Source: Streptomyces tauricus
GTDB taxonomy: Bacteria > Actinomycetota > Actinomycetes > Streptomycetales > Streptomycetaceae
DNA length: 64,000 bases
Assembly: GCF_014650955.1 (NCBI RefSeq)
Contig: NZ_BMVY01000001.1
Location: forward strand, 992,001-1,056,000
Direction: 5' to 3'
Shown: piece by piece, positions 41,491-49,897 of the stretch
How the letters are laid out: each line of letters begins with the position of its first letter
How positions within the stretch are numbered: position 1 is the first letter of the stretch
Notes under the pieces: model-generated
Database searches by the model: none
What the model saw: only the letters and a program-made list of their open reading frames with translations
Told to the model about the DNA's origin: nothing
Position numbers and translations under genes: made by a program

Positions 41491-41700
41491 ATGACCGAAC
41501 AGCGTTACCACGTCACGGGGATGACCTGCGGCAGCTGCGCCGGCAAACTCCGGTCCGAGCTCGGCGGAGTGCTCGGCGTCAACAGCGTCCACGTCGACAT
41601 CGACACCGGGGCGGTGACCGTGACGGGTGAGGCGTTCGACGGGTCGAAGGTCTGCGCCGCGATCGCGGAAGCCGGTTTCGAGGTCGCCGCCGTGCTCTGA
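41491..41700 (+). CDS. Copper chaperone, heavy-metal-associated (HMA) domain
   Basis: 69-residue protein consisting of a single HMA domain. The metal-binding motif is GMTCGSC near the N-terminus (MTEQRYHVTGMTCGSCAGKL), followed by VLGVNSVHVDIDTGAVTVTG and a C-terminal AIAEAGFEVAAVL. It is of the CopZ type that delivers Cu(I) to a CopA ATPase. GAATCG and an earlier GAAG precede the start. No copA or csoR gene is nearby, so it is an orphan chaperone in this window. Confidence 0.9.
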   Translation: MTEQRYHVTGMTCGSCAGKLRSELGGVLGVNSVHVDIDTGAVTVTGEAFDGSKVCAAIAEAGFEVAAVL

Positions 41701-41715
41701 CCCGGTCCGGTCCGG

Positions 41716-43185
41716 TCAGAAGATGCCCTGTCCGGGTACGAGGATGCCGTGCGGGTCGTACGTCCTCTTCACGGCGGCCAGCCGGGGCCAGGCAGAGCCG
41801 AAGTGCCGCCGCCAGTCGGCCTCGTCGAAGGGCACGGAGCCGGTCGGGTACCACGTGCCGCCCGCCGCGCGGACCAGTTCGTAGGCGGACCGGTTGGCGG
41901 CCAGCAGGCGCCGGACCGTCGCCGTGTCCCCGGGCGGCGTGGTCCGCAGGACGGCCAGCAGGTACGGCACCGGGTCGTCGGGCATCCGCAGCAGCGGGGT
42001 CCGCAGACGCTCGCGTACCAGCGGATACAGCAGCACCACGCCGCCCGGCCCCAGGTCCGCCGGGGTGAGCTCGCCCAGGATCCGGCCGGCCAGGTCGGCC
42101 GCCGCACGGCCGGGCAGCAGCACGTCGAGCCAGGGGTGCGCGTACGCCCACAGCCCGGCCTCCTTGAGCGCCGCGACGCCGGGCGCGAGCCGGTCGAGGA
42201 AGTCGTAGTACGTGAGGTCGGTGATCTCCGCGCCGGACGGGTCGTGCCGCAGGCCGCGCAGCAGTGCCGTGTCGTCGGGGGCGTCCCCCGCGGGCGGCCC
42301 GTAGGCGACGGCCTCAAGGGCGTACCCGCGGAAGGCCCCCGAGGCGTCCTCGCTCACCAGGCCCTCGACGTAGTCGAAGCGCCGCTGCTCGACGAGCAGG
42401 CGCTGGTCGTCGAGGAAGGTCCGCAGATCGGCGTACGGCAGAAGGTAGTGACGTACGTTCCCGGGTGCCCGGACCAGTCGGACGGTCGCGCCGACGATCA
42501 CGGCGCACTGGCCGAGTCCGGCGAGCGCGGCGTGGAACAGGTCGCGGTGCCGGGTCGGCGAGCAGTGGGTCAACTCCCCCGCGCCGGTGACGACCTCCAG
42601 TTCCAGGACGGTGTCGACCTGGGCGCCGTACCGGTGGGCCTGACCGCCGAGGCCGCCCACGGACAGCGTGCCGCCGACGGAGAGTTCGAGGTAGTCGGTG
42701 AAGACGGGAGGTGTCAGGCCGTGCGCGAGCGTGGCCTTGGCGACCTCGCTCCATCTGGCCCCGGCGCCGACCCGGACGCTCGTGCTGCGGGGCCCGACGG
42801 GCTGGACGGTGGCGAGCGGTGTGGTCTCGACGATCAGGCCGCCCTCGGCCTGTGCCTGGCCGTTCGTGCCGTGTCCCTGGCCGCGGGGTGCGACCGGGAC
42901 GCGGTGCTCGGCGCAGAACCGCACCATCGTCACGACGTCCCGCACGGAGCCCGGGCGCAGTACCGCGGCCGGGCGGCGGTGCACGAGGTGCCCGAAGTCG
43001 TCGGCGGCGGCGTTCAGCGAGGCTTCGTCGGTGTGGAGGCTGCCGTCCAGTTCGGGGATGTCGCGCAGTGGCCGGCCCGACGCGGTGGCCGCCCAGCTCC
43101 GGGTGAAGGGGTCGAAGCCGATCACGGCGGTTCCGACGGCCGCCAGGCCACGCAGTGCGGCACGCCGGGGCGGTGTGCGGGACAT
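41716..43185 (-). CDS. Secreted FAD-linked oxidase resembling cytokinin dehydrogenase
   Basis: 489-residue exported flavoprotein. A Tat-like signal (MSRTPPRRAALRGLAAVGTAVIGF...SWAATA) precedes a PCMH-type FAD domain. The segments PVAPRGQGHGTNGQAQAEGG, TDYLELSVGGTLSVGGLGGQAHRYGAQVDTVLELEVVTGAGE and GLGQCAVIVGATVRLVRAPGN follow plant and bacterial cytokinin dehydrogenase (CKX) closely. The His in GQGHG matches the FAD-linked His of the CKX GHS motif. A C-terminal cytokinin-binding-like domain ends with YDPHGILVPGQGIF. Related sugar-lactone oxidases are the alternative. The ATG has a very strong GGAGGAG site. Confidence 0.8.
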   Translation of the reverse strand: MSRTPPRRAALRGLAAVGTAVIGFDPFTRSWAATASGRPLRDIPELDGSLHTDEASLNAAADDFGHLVHRRPAAVLRPGSVRDVVTMVRFCAEHRVPVAPRGQGHGTNGQAQAEGGLIVETTPLATVQPVGPRSTSVRVGAGARWSEVAKATLAHGLTPPVFTDYLELSVGGTLSVGGLGGQAHRYGAQVDTVLELEVVTGAGELTHCSPTRHRDLFHAALAGLGQCAVIVGATVRLVRAPGNVRHYLLPYADLRTFLDDQRLLVEQRRFDYVEGLVSEDASGAFRGYALEAVAYGPPAGDAPDDTALLRGLRHDPSGAEITDLTYYDFLDRLAPGVAALKEAGLWAYAHPWLDVLLPGRAAADLAGRILGELTPADLGPGGVVLLYPLVRERLRTPLLRMPDDPVPYLLAVLRTTPPGDTATVRRLLAANRSAYELVRAAGGTWYPTGSVPFDEADWRRHFGSAWPRLAAVKRTYDPHGILVPGQGIF

Positions 43186-43291
43186 GCGCTCCTCCAGGGG
43201 AAGGATCCGATGAACCGTGCAACAGGCGCCCACTCTAAGGCGGTTGGGACGTGCGTGACACCGCGCCGCGCTCCCGGTACACGCCCCTTTC

Positions 43292-44347
43292 TCAGATGTG
43301 CCGCCGGTCGTCCGAGGGTGCCGCGGTCGTGCCCCGCACTTCCAGGACAGGTGTGCTGAGGACGACCTCGGCGGGACGCGCGGGGTCGGCGATACGGTCG
43401 AGGAGGCACTGGGCGGCGCGGCGGCCGACGTCGTGGCCGGCGCTGTCCACGGTGGTGAGCCAGAGGTGGCGCAGTCGGGCGAGGTAGGTGTTGTCGTAGC
43501 CGACCAGGGAGAGGTCGCGGGGCACCTGGAGGCCGAGTTCCTCGGCGGCCGACAGCGCGCCGACGCAGGCGATGTCGTTGAAGGCGAACACGGCGGTGGG
43601 CCGCCGTTTGGCGCTGAGCAGCCGGACCGTGGCCCGGTAGCCGCCCTCCTCTGTGAGGTCGCCCTGTTCCACGACGGCCGTGTCGCCCAGGCCGTGTTCG
43701 CGCATGACGGTCTCGAAGCTGCGGCGGCGCAGTTCGCCGACCATCCCCTGTCCGGCGATGTGGGCGATGTGCCGGTGGCCGAGCCCGATGAGGTGTTCGG
43801 TGGCGAGGCGGGCACCGTACTCGTCGTCGTTGGCGACGATGTCCGCGCGGGGCAGCACCGGCTCGCGGGCGCCCGCGACGACGGTCGGCAGCCGCCCGGC
43901 CGCCGTACGCAGCATCTCGGGACCGGGCAGCGTGCCGACCGCGATGAGACCGTCGACCCGCAGGTCCGTGAACATCCGGGTGAGGTCCTCGCCGAGCCGC
44001 CGGTTCAGATGGCCGTCGGCGAGGAGCATGTGCAGACCGTGGGCGTCCAGCAGGGAGTTGAGGCCGTCCAGCAGTTCCACGAACCAGGGGTTGCGCATGT
44101 CGTTCAGGAGCACGCCCACCATGGGGGTGCCGCCCGACCTGGCGTGGTCGAGGGCCTGCGGGTGGGCGCGCCGCTCGCTGAGGCTGCGCGCGGCGGCGTT
44201 GGGCCGGTAGCCGAGCTCCTCGACGGCGGCCAGGACGGCCTGCCGCTTCTCGGGGCGCACCCGGTCGGAGCCGCGCAGCACGAGCGAGACCAGGGATTTC
44301 GACACTCCGGCCCGTTCGGCGACATCGCGGATCGTCGGTGGTCTCAT
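43292..44347 (-). CDS. LacI family transcriptional regulator
   Basis: 351-residue repressor. The N-terminal HTH is TIRDVAERAGVSKSLVSLVLRGSDRVRPEKRQAVLAAVEELGYRPNAAARSL, followed by a hinge with RSL. The periplasmic-binding-type effector domain includes PMVGVLLNDMRNPWFVELLDGL, DGLIAVGT, AVFAFNDIACVGALSAAEELGLQVPRDLSLVGYDN and TTVDSAGHDVGRRAAQCLL. It is divergent from a sugar-type oxidoreductase. Two matching operator sequences lie between the genes, so it most likely regulates itself and that gene in response to a sugar or sugar acid. Confidence 0.94.
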   Translation of the reverse strand: MRPPTIRDVAERAGVSKSLVSLVLRGSDRVRPEKRQAVLAAVEELGYRPNAAARSLSERRAHPQALDHARSGGTPMVGVLLNDMRNPWFVELLDGLNSLLDAHGLHMLLADGHLNRRLGEDLTRMFTDLRVDGLIAVGTLPGPEMLRTAAGRLPTVVAGAREPVLPRADIVANDDEYGARLATEHLIGLGHRHIAHIAGQGMVGELRRRSFETVMREHGLGDTAVVEQGDLTEEGGYRATVRLLSAKRRPTAVFAFNDIACVGALSAAEELGLQVPRDLSLVGYDNTYLARLRHLWLTTVDSAGHDVGRRAAQCLLDRIADPARPAEVVLSTPVLEVRGTTAAPSDDRRHI

Positions 44348-44351
44348 GAAA

Positions 44352-44363
44352 TGGACCGTTCCA
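44352..44363. promoter_or_regulatory. LacI-type operator O1 (TGGACCGTTCCA)
   Basis: Imperfect 12-bp palindrome with the central CG typical of LacI-family sites (10 of 12 positions symmetric), 5 bp upstream of the repressor's ATG. Nearly identical to O2 at 44434-44445. Confidence 0.65.
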
Positions 44364-44433
44364 TACGACGTGATGGAAAGTCAAAGGGGTTGACACCTGC
44401 TACGACGAACTCCAGTGTGATCCGGAACGGCCA

Positions 44434-44445
44434 TGGACCGATCCA
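44434..44445. promoter_or_regulatory. LacI-type operator O2 (TGGACCGATCCA)
   Basis: Second copy, differing from O1 at one position. It lies 60 bp upstream of the oxidoreductase gene and just downstream of a TTGACA -35-like box (44390-44395), so bound repressor would block that promoter. Confidence 0.65.
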
Positions 44446-44505
44446 AAAGCAATCACCCAGAGCAATCACCAGAGCAATCCGAAACCGATCCGAAGAGGGA
44501 CATTC

Positions 44506-45663
44506 ATGGGGAGTACGCTCGGCGTCGCCGTCGTGGGGTTCGGCTGGATGGGGCGGGTGCACACCCAGGCGTACGCGCGCGTGCCGCACCACTTCCCGGG
44601 GCTGTCCGTACGGCCGGAACTGATCGCGGTCGCCGACGAGGTGCCCGGCCGGGCCGAGGAGGCCGCCGCGCGGTACGGGTTCGCCACGGCGGCCCGGGAC
44701 TGGCGTGAGATCGCAGCCGACCCCCGGGTCCAGGCGGTGAGTGTCGCCGCTCCGAACTTCCTGCACCGCGAGATCGGCGTCGCCATGGCCGAGGCGGGCA
44801 AACACCTGTGGATCGAGAAGCCGGTCGGTCTCACCGCCGAGGACGCGCGGGCCGTCGCGGGTGCCGTCGCCAAGGCGGGCGTCCAGGGCACGGTCGGCTT
44901 CAACTACCGCAACGCGCCCGCCGTCGCGGCCGCCCGCGAACTGATCGCCTCCGGTGAGATCGGCACGCTCACGCACGTCCGTATCCGCCTCTTCAGCGAC
45001 TACGCCGCCCATCCGGAGGGCGCCCTGACGTGGCGTTACGAGCGTGAGCGCGGCGGCAGCGGAGTGCTCGGCGACCTCGCCTCGCACGGCGTGGACCTGG
45101 CCCGCTTCCTGCTGGGCGAGATCGCGTCGCTGACCGCCGACACGGCCGTCTTCGTCCCCGAGCGGGCCCGGCCCACGGGCGCCACCGCCGGCCACGCCCG
45201 GTCCTCGGGCGGCGAGTTGGGTCCGGTCGAGAACGAGGACTACGTGTCCTGTCTGCTGCGCTTCGCCTCCGGCGCCCGCGGTGTCCTGGAGGCCTGCCGG
45301 GTCTCGGTCGGCGAGCAGAACAACTACGGCTTCGAGATCCACGGCACCAAGGGCGCGGTCTCCTGGGACTTCCGTCGTATGGGTGAACTCGGTGTCAGCC
45401 GCGGCACGTCGTTCCAGGACCAGCCCGTCAGCACGCTGTATGTCGGTCCGGGGCACGGCGAGTACGCCGCCTTCCAGCCGGGCTCGGCCAACAGCATGGG
45501 CTACGACGATCTCAAGGTCGTCGAGGCGTACAACTTCCTGCGCTCCATCGACGAGGGCACGCCGTACGGCGCCACGCTGGATGATGCCGTCCACAGCGCA
45601 ACTGCCCTGGACGCCATGGCCCGTTCCGCCGAGCACGGCGGCTGGGTGAGCCCGGGGGACTGA
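44506..45663 (+). CDS. Gfo/Idh/MocA family oxidoreductase
   Basis: 385-residue cytoplasmic NAD(P)-dependent dehydrogenase of the inositol/sugar dehydrogenase type. The N-terminal Rossmann motif is VAVVGFGWMGRVHTQAY, followed by NFLHREIGVAMAEAGKHLWIEKPVGLTAEDARA, in which EKP holds the conserved catalytic Lys. The C-terminal domain has GSGVLGDLASHGVDLARFLLGEI with the conserved Asp-x3-His. It is divergent from the LacI-type regulator and probably oxidises a monosaccharide, polyol or derivative; the substrate is not evident. Confidence 0.92.
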   Translation: MGSTLGVAVVGFGWMGRVHTQAYARVPHHFPGLSVRPELIAVADEVPGRAEEAAARYGFATAARDWREIAADPRVQAVSVAAPNFLHREIGVAMAEAGKHLWIEKPVGLTAEDARAVAGAVAKAGVQGTVGFNYRNAPAVAAARELIASGEIGTLTHVRIRLFSDYAAHPEGALTWRYERERGGSGVLGDLASHGVDLARFLLGEIASLTADTAVFVPERARPTGATAGHARSSGGELGPVENEDYVSCLLRFASGARGVLEACRVSVGEQNNYGFEIHGTKGAVSWDFRRMGELGVSRGTSFQDQPVSTLYVGPGHGEYAAFQPGSANSMGYDDLKVVEAYNFLRSIDEGTPYGATLDDAVHSATALDAMARSAEHGGWVSPGD

Positions 45664-45736
45664 GTCTGGCATAAGCCCGCGGTACGTGCCGCCACGCGCC
45701 GTGGGCCCACCGGATCGTCAGTAGGATTGCCTGCTC

Positions 45737-46423
45737 ATGGACACACGCCAGGTGTACGAGATGATCGCTGTCCCGCCGGGGCAGGTCACGCTGTCGGACC
45801 GGCGGACGCGGCGCAGTTGGTCGGTCGAGCTCGCGCCCTACCGGCTCGGGGCCTTCCCGGTCACGCAGGCGCTGTACGCGCGGGTCTCGGGCCTGTGGCC
45901 GAGCAGCGCCGACGGGGACCAGCTGCCCGTCGAGGGCGTCTCGTGGTGGGACGCGGTGCGGTTCTGCAACGCCCTGTCGATACGGGAGGGGCTCACCCCG
46001 GCGTACTCCATCCGTGCTGCCCGCGAGGGCGCCGACTGGGACATCGACTGGGACAGGTCCGCCGACGGCTACCGGCTGCCCACCGAGGCGGAGTGGGAGC
46101 ACGGCTGCCGGGCGGGTACGCCGGGGCCGCGGTACGGGCCGCTCGACGAGATCGCCTGGTACCGCGACAACTCCCAGGAGCGCGTCCACTCCGTGGGCGG
46201 CAAACGGCCCAATCCGTGGGGCCTGCACGACATGCTGGGCAACGTGTGGGACTGGTGCTGGGACGTGTACGACGCCGAGGTCTACGGCGGGTACCGGGTG
46301 CTGCGGGGCGGCGGCTGGTTCGACGACCACTGGAGCTGCCGGGCGTCCGTACGCCGCCGCAGCCACCCGGGCTACCAGGTCGACGACGTGGGCTTCCGCG
46401 TGGCACGCTCCGCCACACACTGA
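45737..46423 (+). CDS. Formylglycine-generating-enzyme-like (SUMF1) domain protein
   Basis: 228-residue protein with the FGE/sulfatase-modifying fold. Visible blocks are FPVTQALYARVSG, PVEGVSWWDAVRFCNALSIREGLTPAY, GYRLPTEAEWEHGCRAG, NPWGLHDMLGNVWDWCWD, VLRGGGWFDDHWSCRASVRRR and VGFRVAR. True FGEs use two nearby cysteines in the copper site at the GGSW..C....C region; here only one Cys is present in HWSCRASVRRR. It may therefore be a non-FGE member, for instance a ligand-binding or ergothioneine-synthase-related enzyme, rather than a sulfatase activator. Start ATG without a strong ribosome site. Confidence 0.8.
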   Translation: MDTRQVYEMIAVPPGQVTLSDRRTRRSWSVELAPYRLGAFPVTQALYARVSGLWPSSADGDQLPVEGVSWWDAVRFCNALSIREGLTPAYSIRAAREGADWDIDWDRSADGYRLPTEAEWEHGCRAGTPGPRYGPLDEIAWYRDNSQERVHSVGGKRPNPWGLHDMLGNVWDWCWDVYDAEVYGGYRVLRGGGWFDDHWSCRASVRRRSHPGYQVDDVGFRVARSATH

Positions 46424-46831
46424 CGGCCGGCCTGACCACCAGCCCTGACGGCGCGGCTGCGGTCGTGACTGCGGTCGTGGCTGCATGGTCCGTTACGCAC
46501 GGACGGCCGGCCCTGACACCTCGGCCGCGGTCGCCGCTGCACGGTCCGTCACGCACGGACGCACGGACGGATCGGTTGCGGTCGGCGCTGTACTGCGAGG
46601 CGGTAAGGGCGGAGCACGCGCAGTTCCCCGCGCCCCTAGGGGGCGCGGGCGAACGAACGCTGCCCCACCGGCCCGCCCCTTCAGGGGCGCGGGGAACTGC
46701 GCACAAGCCCCGCAGGGGCTTCTCAGGGGCGGGGGAACTGCGCGAACCACCCCGCCGGCCCCGCCCCTCCCCCCGGCCCGGAGGGCAGACTCACCCTTTC
46801 GGGGGACACGCCCGGCTGACACACTCTGGAC
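46424..46831. repeat. Repeat-rich intergenic region upstream of sthA
   Basis: 408 bp without a gene. It holds two imperfect direct copies of CTGCAYGGTCCGTYACGCACGGACG (about 46481 and 46538) and three copies of the GGGGCGCGGGGAACTGCGC repeat (46618-46637 inverted, 46683-46702 and 46725-46743 direct), of which the first two face each other and can form a long hairpin. Confidence 0.7.
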
Positions 46832-48235
46832 GTGCGCGACTTCGACTTCCTCGTCATCGGATCCGGCCCGGGCGGCCAGAAGGCCGCCATCGCCGCGGCC
46901 AAGCTCGGCCGCCGGGTCGCCGTCGTAGACCGCCCCGACATGGTCGGAGGGGTCTCCATCCACACCGGAACCATCCCCTCGAAGACCTTGCGCGAGGCGG
47001 TCCTCTATCTCACCGGTCTCACCCAACGGGACCTGTACGGCCAGAGCTACCGGCTGAAGGAGGACATCACCGTCGCCGACCTGACCGCGCGCACCCAGCA
47101 CGTGGTCGGCCGCGAGGTGGACGTCATCCGCAGTCAGCTGTCCCGCAACCACGTCTCCCTGTTCGCCGGCACCGGCCGCTTCGTGGACGACCACACGATC
47201 GCCCTGCGCGAGGTGACCGGCAACGAGAAGCTGTTGACCGCCGACCACATCGTCATCGCGACCGGCACCAGGCCGGCCAGGCCCGCGACCGTCGAGTTCG
47301 ACGAGCAGACCATCCTGGACTCCGACAACGTTCTCAACCTGGAGCGGGTCCCCCGTTCCATGGTCATCGTCGGGGCCGGCGTGATCGGCATGGAGTACGC
47401 CTCCATGTTCGCCGCCCTCGGCAGCAAGATCACCGTGGTCGAACAGCGCCCCGGCATGCTCGACTTCTGCGACGTCGAGGTGATCGAGTCGCTGAAGTAC
47501 CACCTCAGGGACCTCGCCGTCACCTTCCGTTTCGGCGAGACGGTCGCCGCGGTCGAACGCCACGCGCGGGGCACGCTCACCGTCCTGGAGAGCGGCAAGA
47601 AGATCCCGGCGGACGCCGTGATGTACTCCGCGGGCCGGCAGGGCCTCACCGACGACCTCGACCTCGACAAGGCCGGGCTGTCCGCCGACAGACGCGGCCG
47701 CATCAAGGTGGACGAGCACTACCGCACCGAGGTGCCGCACATCTACGCGGTCGGTGACGTCATCGGCTTCCCGGCACTGGCGGCCACCTCGATGGAACAG
47801 GGCCGTACGGCGGCGTACCACGCGTGCGGGGAGCCGGTGGCCCGGATGCACGACCTCCAGCCGATCGGCATCTACACGATCCCGGAGATCAGCTTCATCG
47901 GGAAGACCGAGGACCAGCTCACCGAGGAGCGCGTGCCGTTCGAGGTCGGCATCTCCCGCTACCGCGAACTGGCCCGGGGCCAGATCATCGGCGACTCGCA
48001 CGGCATGCTCAAGCTGCTCGTCTCCCCCGACGACCGGAAACTGCTCGGCGTGCACTGCTTCGGTACGGGTGCCACCGAGCTGATCCACATCGGCCAGTCG
48101 GTGATGGGCTGCGGCGGGACGGTCGACTACCTGGTCGACGCCGTCTTCAACTACCCGACGCTCGCGGAGTCGTACAAGGTCGCCGCGCTCGACGCCACGA
48201 ACAAGATCCGGCAGATCGACCGGCTCAGGGACTGA
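46832..48235 (+). CDS. sthA: Soluble (Si-specific) NAD(P)+ transhydrogenase
   Basis: 467-residue flavoprotein that moves reducing equivalents between NADPH and NAD. It belongs to the pyridine-nucleotide disulfide reductase family ([21 protein letters not shown]). The redox-cysteine pair of lipoamide dehydrogenase is replaced by [15 protein letters not shown], the diagnostic SthA sequence. The NAD-binding motif is [21 protein letters not shown], followed by [26 protein letters not shown] and the C-terminal dimer interface. GTG start. A perfect 18-bp stem overlaps its stop codon. Confidence 0.95.
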   Translation: MRDFDFLVIGSGPGGQKAAIAAAKLGRRVAVVDRPDMVGGVSIHTGTIPSKTLREAVLYLTGLTQRDLYGQSYRLKEDITVADLTARTQHVVGREVDVIRSQLSRNHVSLFAGTGRFVDDHTIALREVTGNEKLLTADHIVIATGTRPARPATVEFDEQTILDSDNVLNLERVPRSMVIVGAGVIGMEYASMFAALGSKITVVEQRPGMLDFCDVEVIESLKYHLRDLAVTFRFGETVAAVERHARGTLTVLESGKKIPADAVMYSAGRQGLTDDLDLDKAGLSADRRGRIKVDEHYRTEVPHIYAVGDVIGFPALAATSMEQGRTAAYHACGEPVARMHDLQPIGIYTIPEISFIGKTEDQLTEERVPFEVGISRYRELARGQIIGDSHGMLKLLVSPDDRKLLGVHCFGTGATELIHIGQSVMGCGGTVDYLVDAVFNYPTLAESYKVAALDATNKIRQIDRLRD

Positions 48236-48250
48236 GCCGGTCGATCTGCC
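48210..48250 (+). terminator. Hairpin terminator overlapping the sthA stop codon
   Basis: GGCAGATCGACCGGCTCA (48210-48227) is perfectly complementary to 48233-48250 around a GGGAC loop. The 5' arm encodes the last residues of SthA and the TGA begins the 3' arm. A stem of 18 bp and about 61% GC is very stable. Confidence 0.75.
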
Positions 48251-48320
48251 CTCAGGGACGGAAGGCGGGGGCCGCGCCCCGCTTCCGCCCCTGGAGGCGC
48301 GAGGGGCATAAGCTCTGCGG

Positions 48321-48941
48321 GTGGCAAAGTACTTCGATGTTCATCCCGAGAATCCGCAGGCGCGGACCATCACCCAGGTCGCCGACTCCATTCGCGCGGG
48401 TGCGCTCGTCGTCTATCCCACGGACTCCTGCTTCGCGCTGGGGTGCCAGCTGGGCAGTCGTGACGGTATCGACCGGATCCGCTCCATCCGCCGGCTCGAC
48501 GACCGTCACCACTTCACGCTGGTGTGCCAGAACTTCGCGCAGCTCGGCCAGTTCGTGCAGGTCGACAACGACGTGTTCCGTGCCATCAAGGCTTCGACCC
48601 CCGGCAGTTACACCTTCATCCTCCCCGCGACCAGGGAGGTCCCGCGCAAGCTGCTCCACCCGAAGAAGAAGACGGTCGGCGTCCGTATCCCCGACCATGT
48701 GGTCGCCCAGGCCCTGCTCGCCGAGCTGGGTGAGCCGCTGCTGTCCAGCACCCTCCTCCTGCCCGACGAGGAGGAGCCGATGACCCAGGGCTGGGAGATC
48801 AAGGAGCGCCTCGACCACTCCGTCGACGCGGTGATCGACTCCGGCGACTGCGGCACCGAGCCGACCACGGTCATCGACTTCTCCAGCGGCGAGGCCGAGA
48901 TCGTCCGCAAGGGAGCCGGCGACGTCTCACGGTTCGAGTGA
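48321..48941 (+). CDS. Sua5/YciO/YrdC/YwlC family protein, YciO-like
   Basis: 206-residue protein with the YrdC fold that binds double-stranded RNA and nucleotides. Recognisable segments are GALVVYPTDSCFALGCQLGSRDGIDRIRSIRRLDDRHHFTLVCQNF, GSYTFILPATREVPRKLLHPKKKTVGVRIPDH and AVIDSGDCGTEPTTVIDFSS. The family includes threonylcarbamoyl-AMP synthase for tRNA t6A. However, the DDRHH and RKLLHPKKKTVGVR variants are those of the YciO branch, whose in vivo role is less certain. GTG start. A dedicated TsaC would be expected elsewhere in the genome. Confidence 0.88.
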   Translation: MAKYFDVHPENPQARTITQVADSIRAGALVVYPTDSCFALGCQLGSRDGIDRIRSIRRLDDRHHFTLVCQNFAQLGQFVQVDNDVFRAIKASTPGSYTFILPATREVPRKLLHPKKKTVGVRIPDHVVAQALLAELGEPLLSSTLLLPDEEEPMTQGWEIKERLDHSVDAVIDSGDCGTEPTTVIDFSSGEAEIVRKGAGDVSRFE

Positions 48942-49065
48942 TCCGTGATCCGTCGCCCGGCCGCGGTGCGGCGCCGCTGCCGCCGTCGACCATGGTGCGG
49001 CGCCCGCCGAACCGTCGGCCCTCTAGCGTCTGCCTCATGACCATCAACAGGCAGCGAGGCGTCGC

Positions 49066-49884
49066 GTGACGCCGTGGGAGGCCGTCGCGGTGTTCGCCGC
49101 GGGCGTGGGTGCGGGCGGGGTCAACACCGTGGTCGGTTCCGGCACCCTGATCACCTTTCCCGTGCTGCTCGCCACCGGTCTGCCGCCCGTCACCGCGACG
49201 GTCTCGAACGCGCTCGGCCTGGTCCCCGGCGCCATCAGCGGCGCCTTCGGCTACCGCAAGGAGCTGCGCGGTCAGCGGCGGCGCATCCTCAAGCTGAGCG
49301 TCGGCGCGTTGGTGGGCGGCTTCACGGGCGCCGTGCTGCTGCTGGCGCTGCCCGCCACCGCCTTCGAAAGGATCGTGCCGGTCGTGGTGGGCATGGCCCT
49401 GGTCCTGGTCGCCTTCCAGCCGCTGATCACGAAGCGTCTTCGGCGTCGCCGCACGGAGGTTCGTGCGGCGACCGCGGGGCCGCCGGGGCCGGTCGCGCAG
49501 TGCCCCGCGCCCCTGCGGGAGCGCAGCAGTGACGGCGGGCCGCTGCTGTTCGTCGGGCTGACCCTCGCGAGCGTCTACGGCGGCTACTTCGCGGCGGCGC
49601 AGGGAATCATCTACATGTCGCTGATGGGGGTGCTCCTGGACGAGACGATGCAACGCCTCACCGCCGTCAAGAACGTCCTCGTCGCCGTCGTCAACACCGT
49701 CGCCGCGACCTTCTTCCTCTTCGTCGCGGACTTCGACTGGACTGCCGTCGCCCTGATCGCCGTCGGCTCCGCGATCGGCGGACAGCTCGGGGCCGCGGTG
49801 GGCCGGCGCTTCAGCCCCGTGGTCCTGCGGATCCTCATCGTGACGGTCGGCACGGTCGCTCTCGTCCAACTGCTGCTGCGCTGA
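49066..49884 (+). CDS. TSUP family permease (sulfite exporter TauE/SafE type)
   Basis: 272-residue membrane protein with about eight helices in two halves. The repeated family motif is VGAGGVNTVVGSGTLITFPVLLATGLPPVTATVSNALGLVPG in the first half and SVYGGYFAAAQGIIYMSLMGVLL in the second. TSUP proteins move sulfite, sulfoacetate or other sulfur and organic anions. The cytoplasmic loop between halves contains a 20-bp interspersed repeat (49495-49514) translated in frame as AQCPAPL, unlike the rest of the protein. GTG start with GAGG upstream. Confidence 0.9.
   Translation: MTPWEAVAVFAAGVGAGGVNTVVGSGTLITFPVLLATGLPPVTATVSNALGLVPGAISGAFGYRKELRGQRRRILKLSVGALVGGFTGAVLLLALPATAFERIVPVVVGMALVLVAFQPLITKRLRRRRTEVRAATAGPPGPVAQCPAPLRERSSDGGPLLFVGLTLASVYGGYFAAAQGIIYMSLMGVLLDETMQRLTAVKNVLVAVVNTVAATFFLFVADFDWTAVALIAVGSAIGGQLGAAVGRRFSPVVLRILIVTVGTVALVQLLLR
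49495..49514 (-). repeat. Interspersed repeat inside the TSUP gene
   Basis: GCGCAGTGCCCCGCGCCCCT is the reverse orientation of the AGGGGCGCGGGGAACTGCGC repeat with one mismatch. It lies in the linker between transmembrane halves, the only copy in this window inside a gene. Confidence 0.7.
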
Positions 49885-49897
49885 CCGCCGCGTGCGC

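Noticed and set aside
41716..43815. 699-codon version of the CKX-like gene extending into the LacI gene
   Set aside because: The upstream 210 codons are an out-of-frame reading of the LacI regulator; the ATG at 43185 has a strong GGAGGAG and begins a signal peptide.
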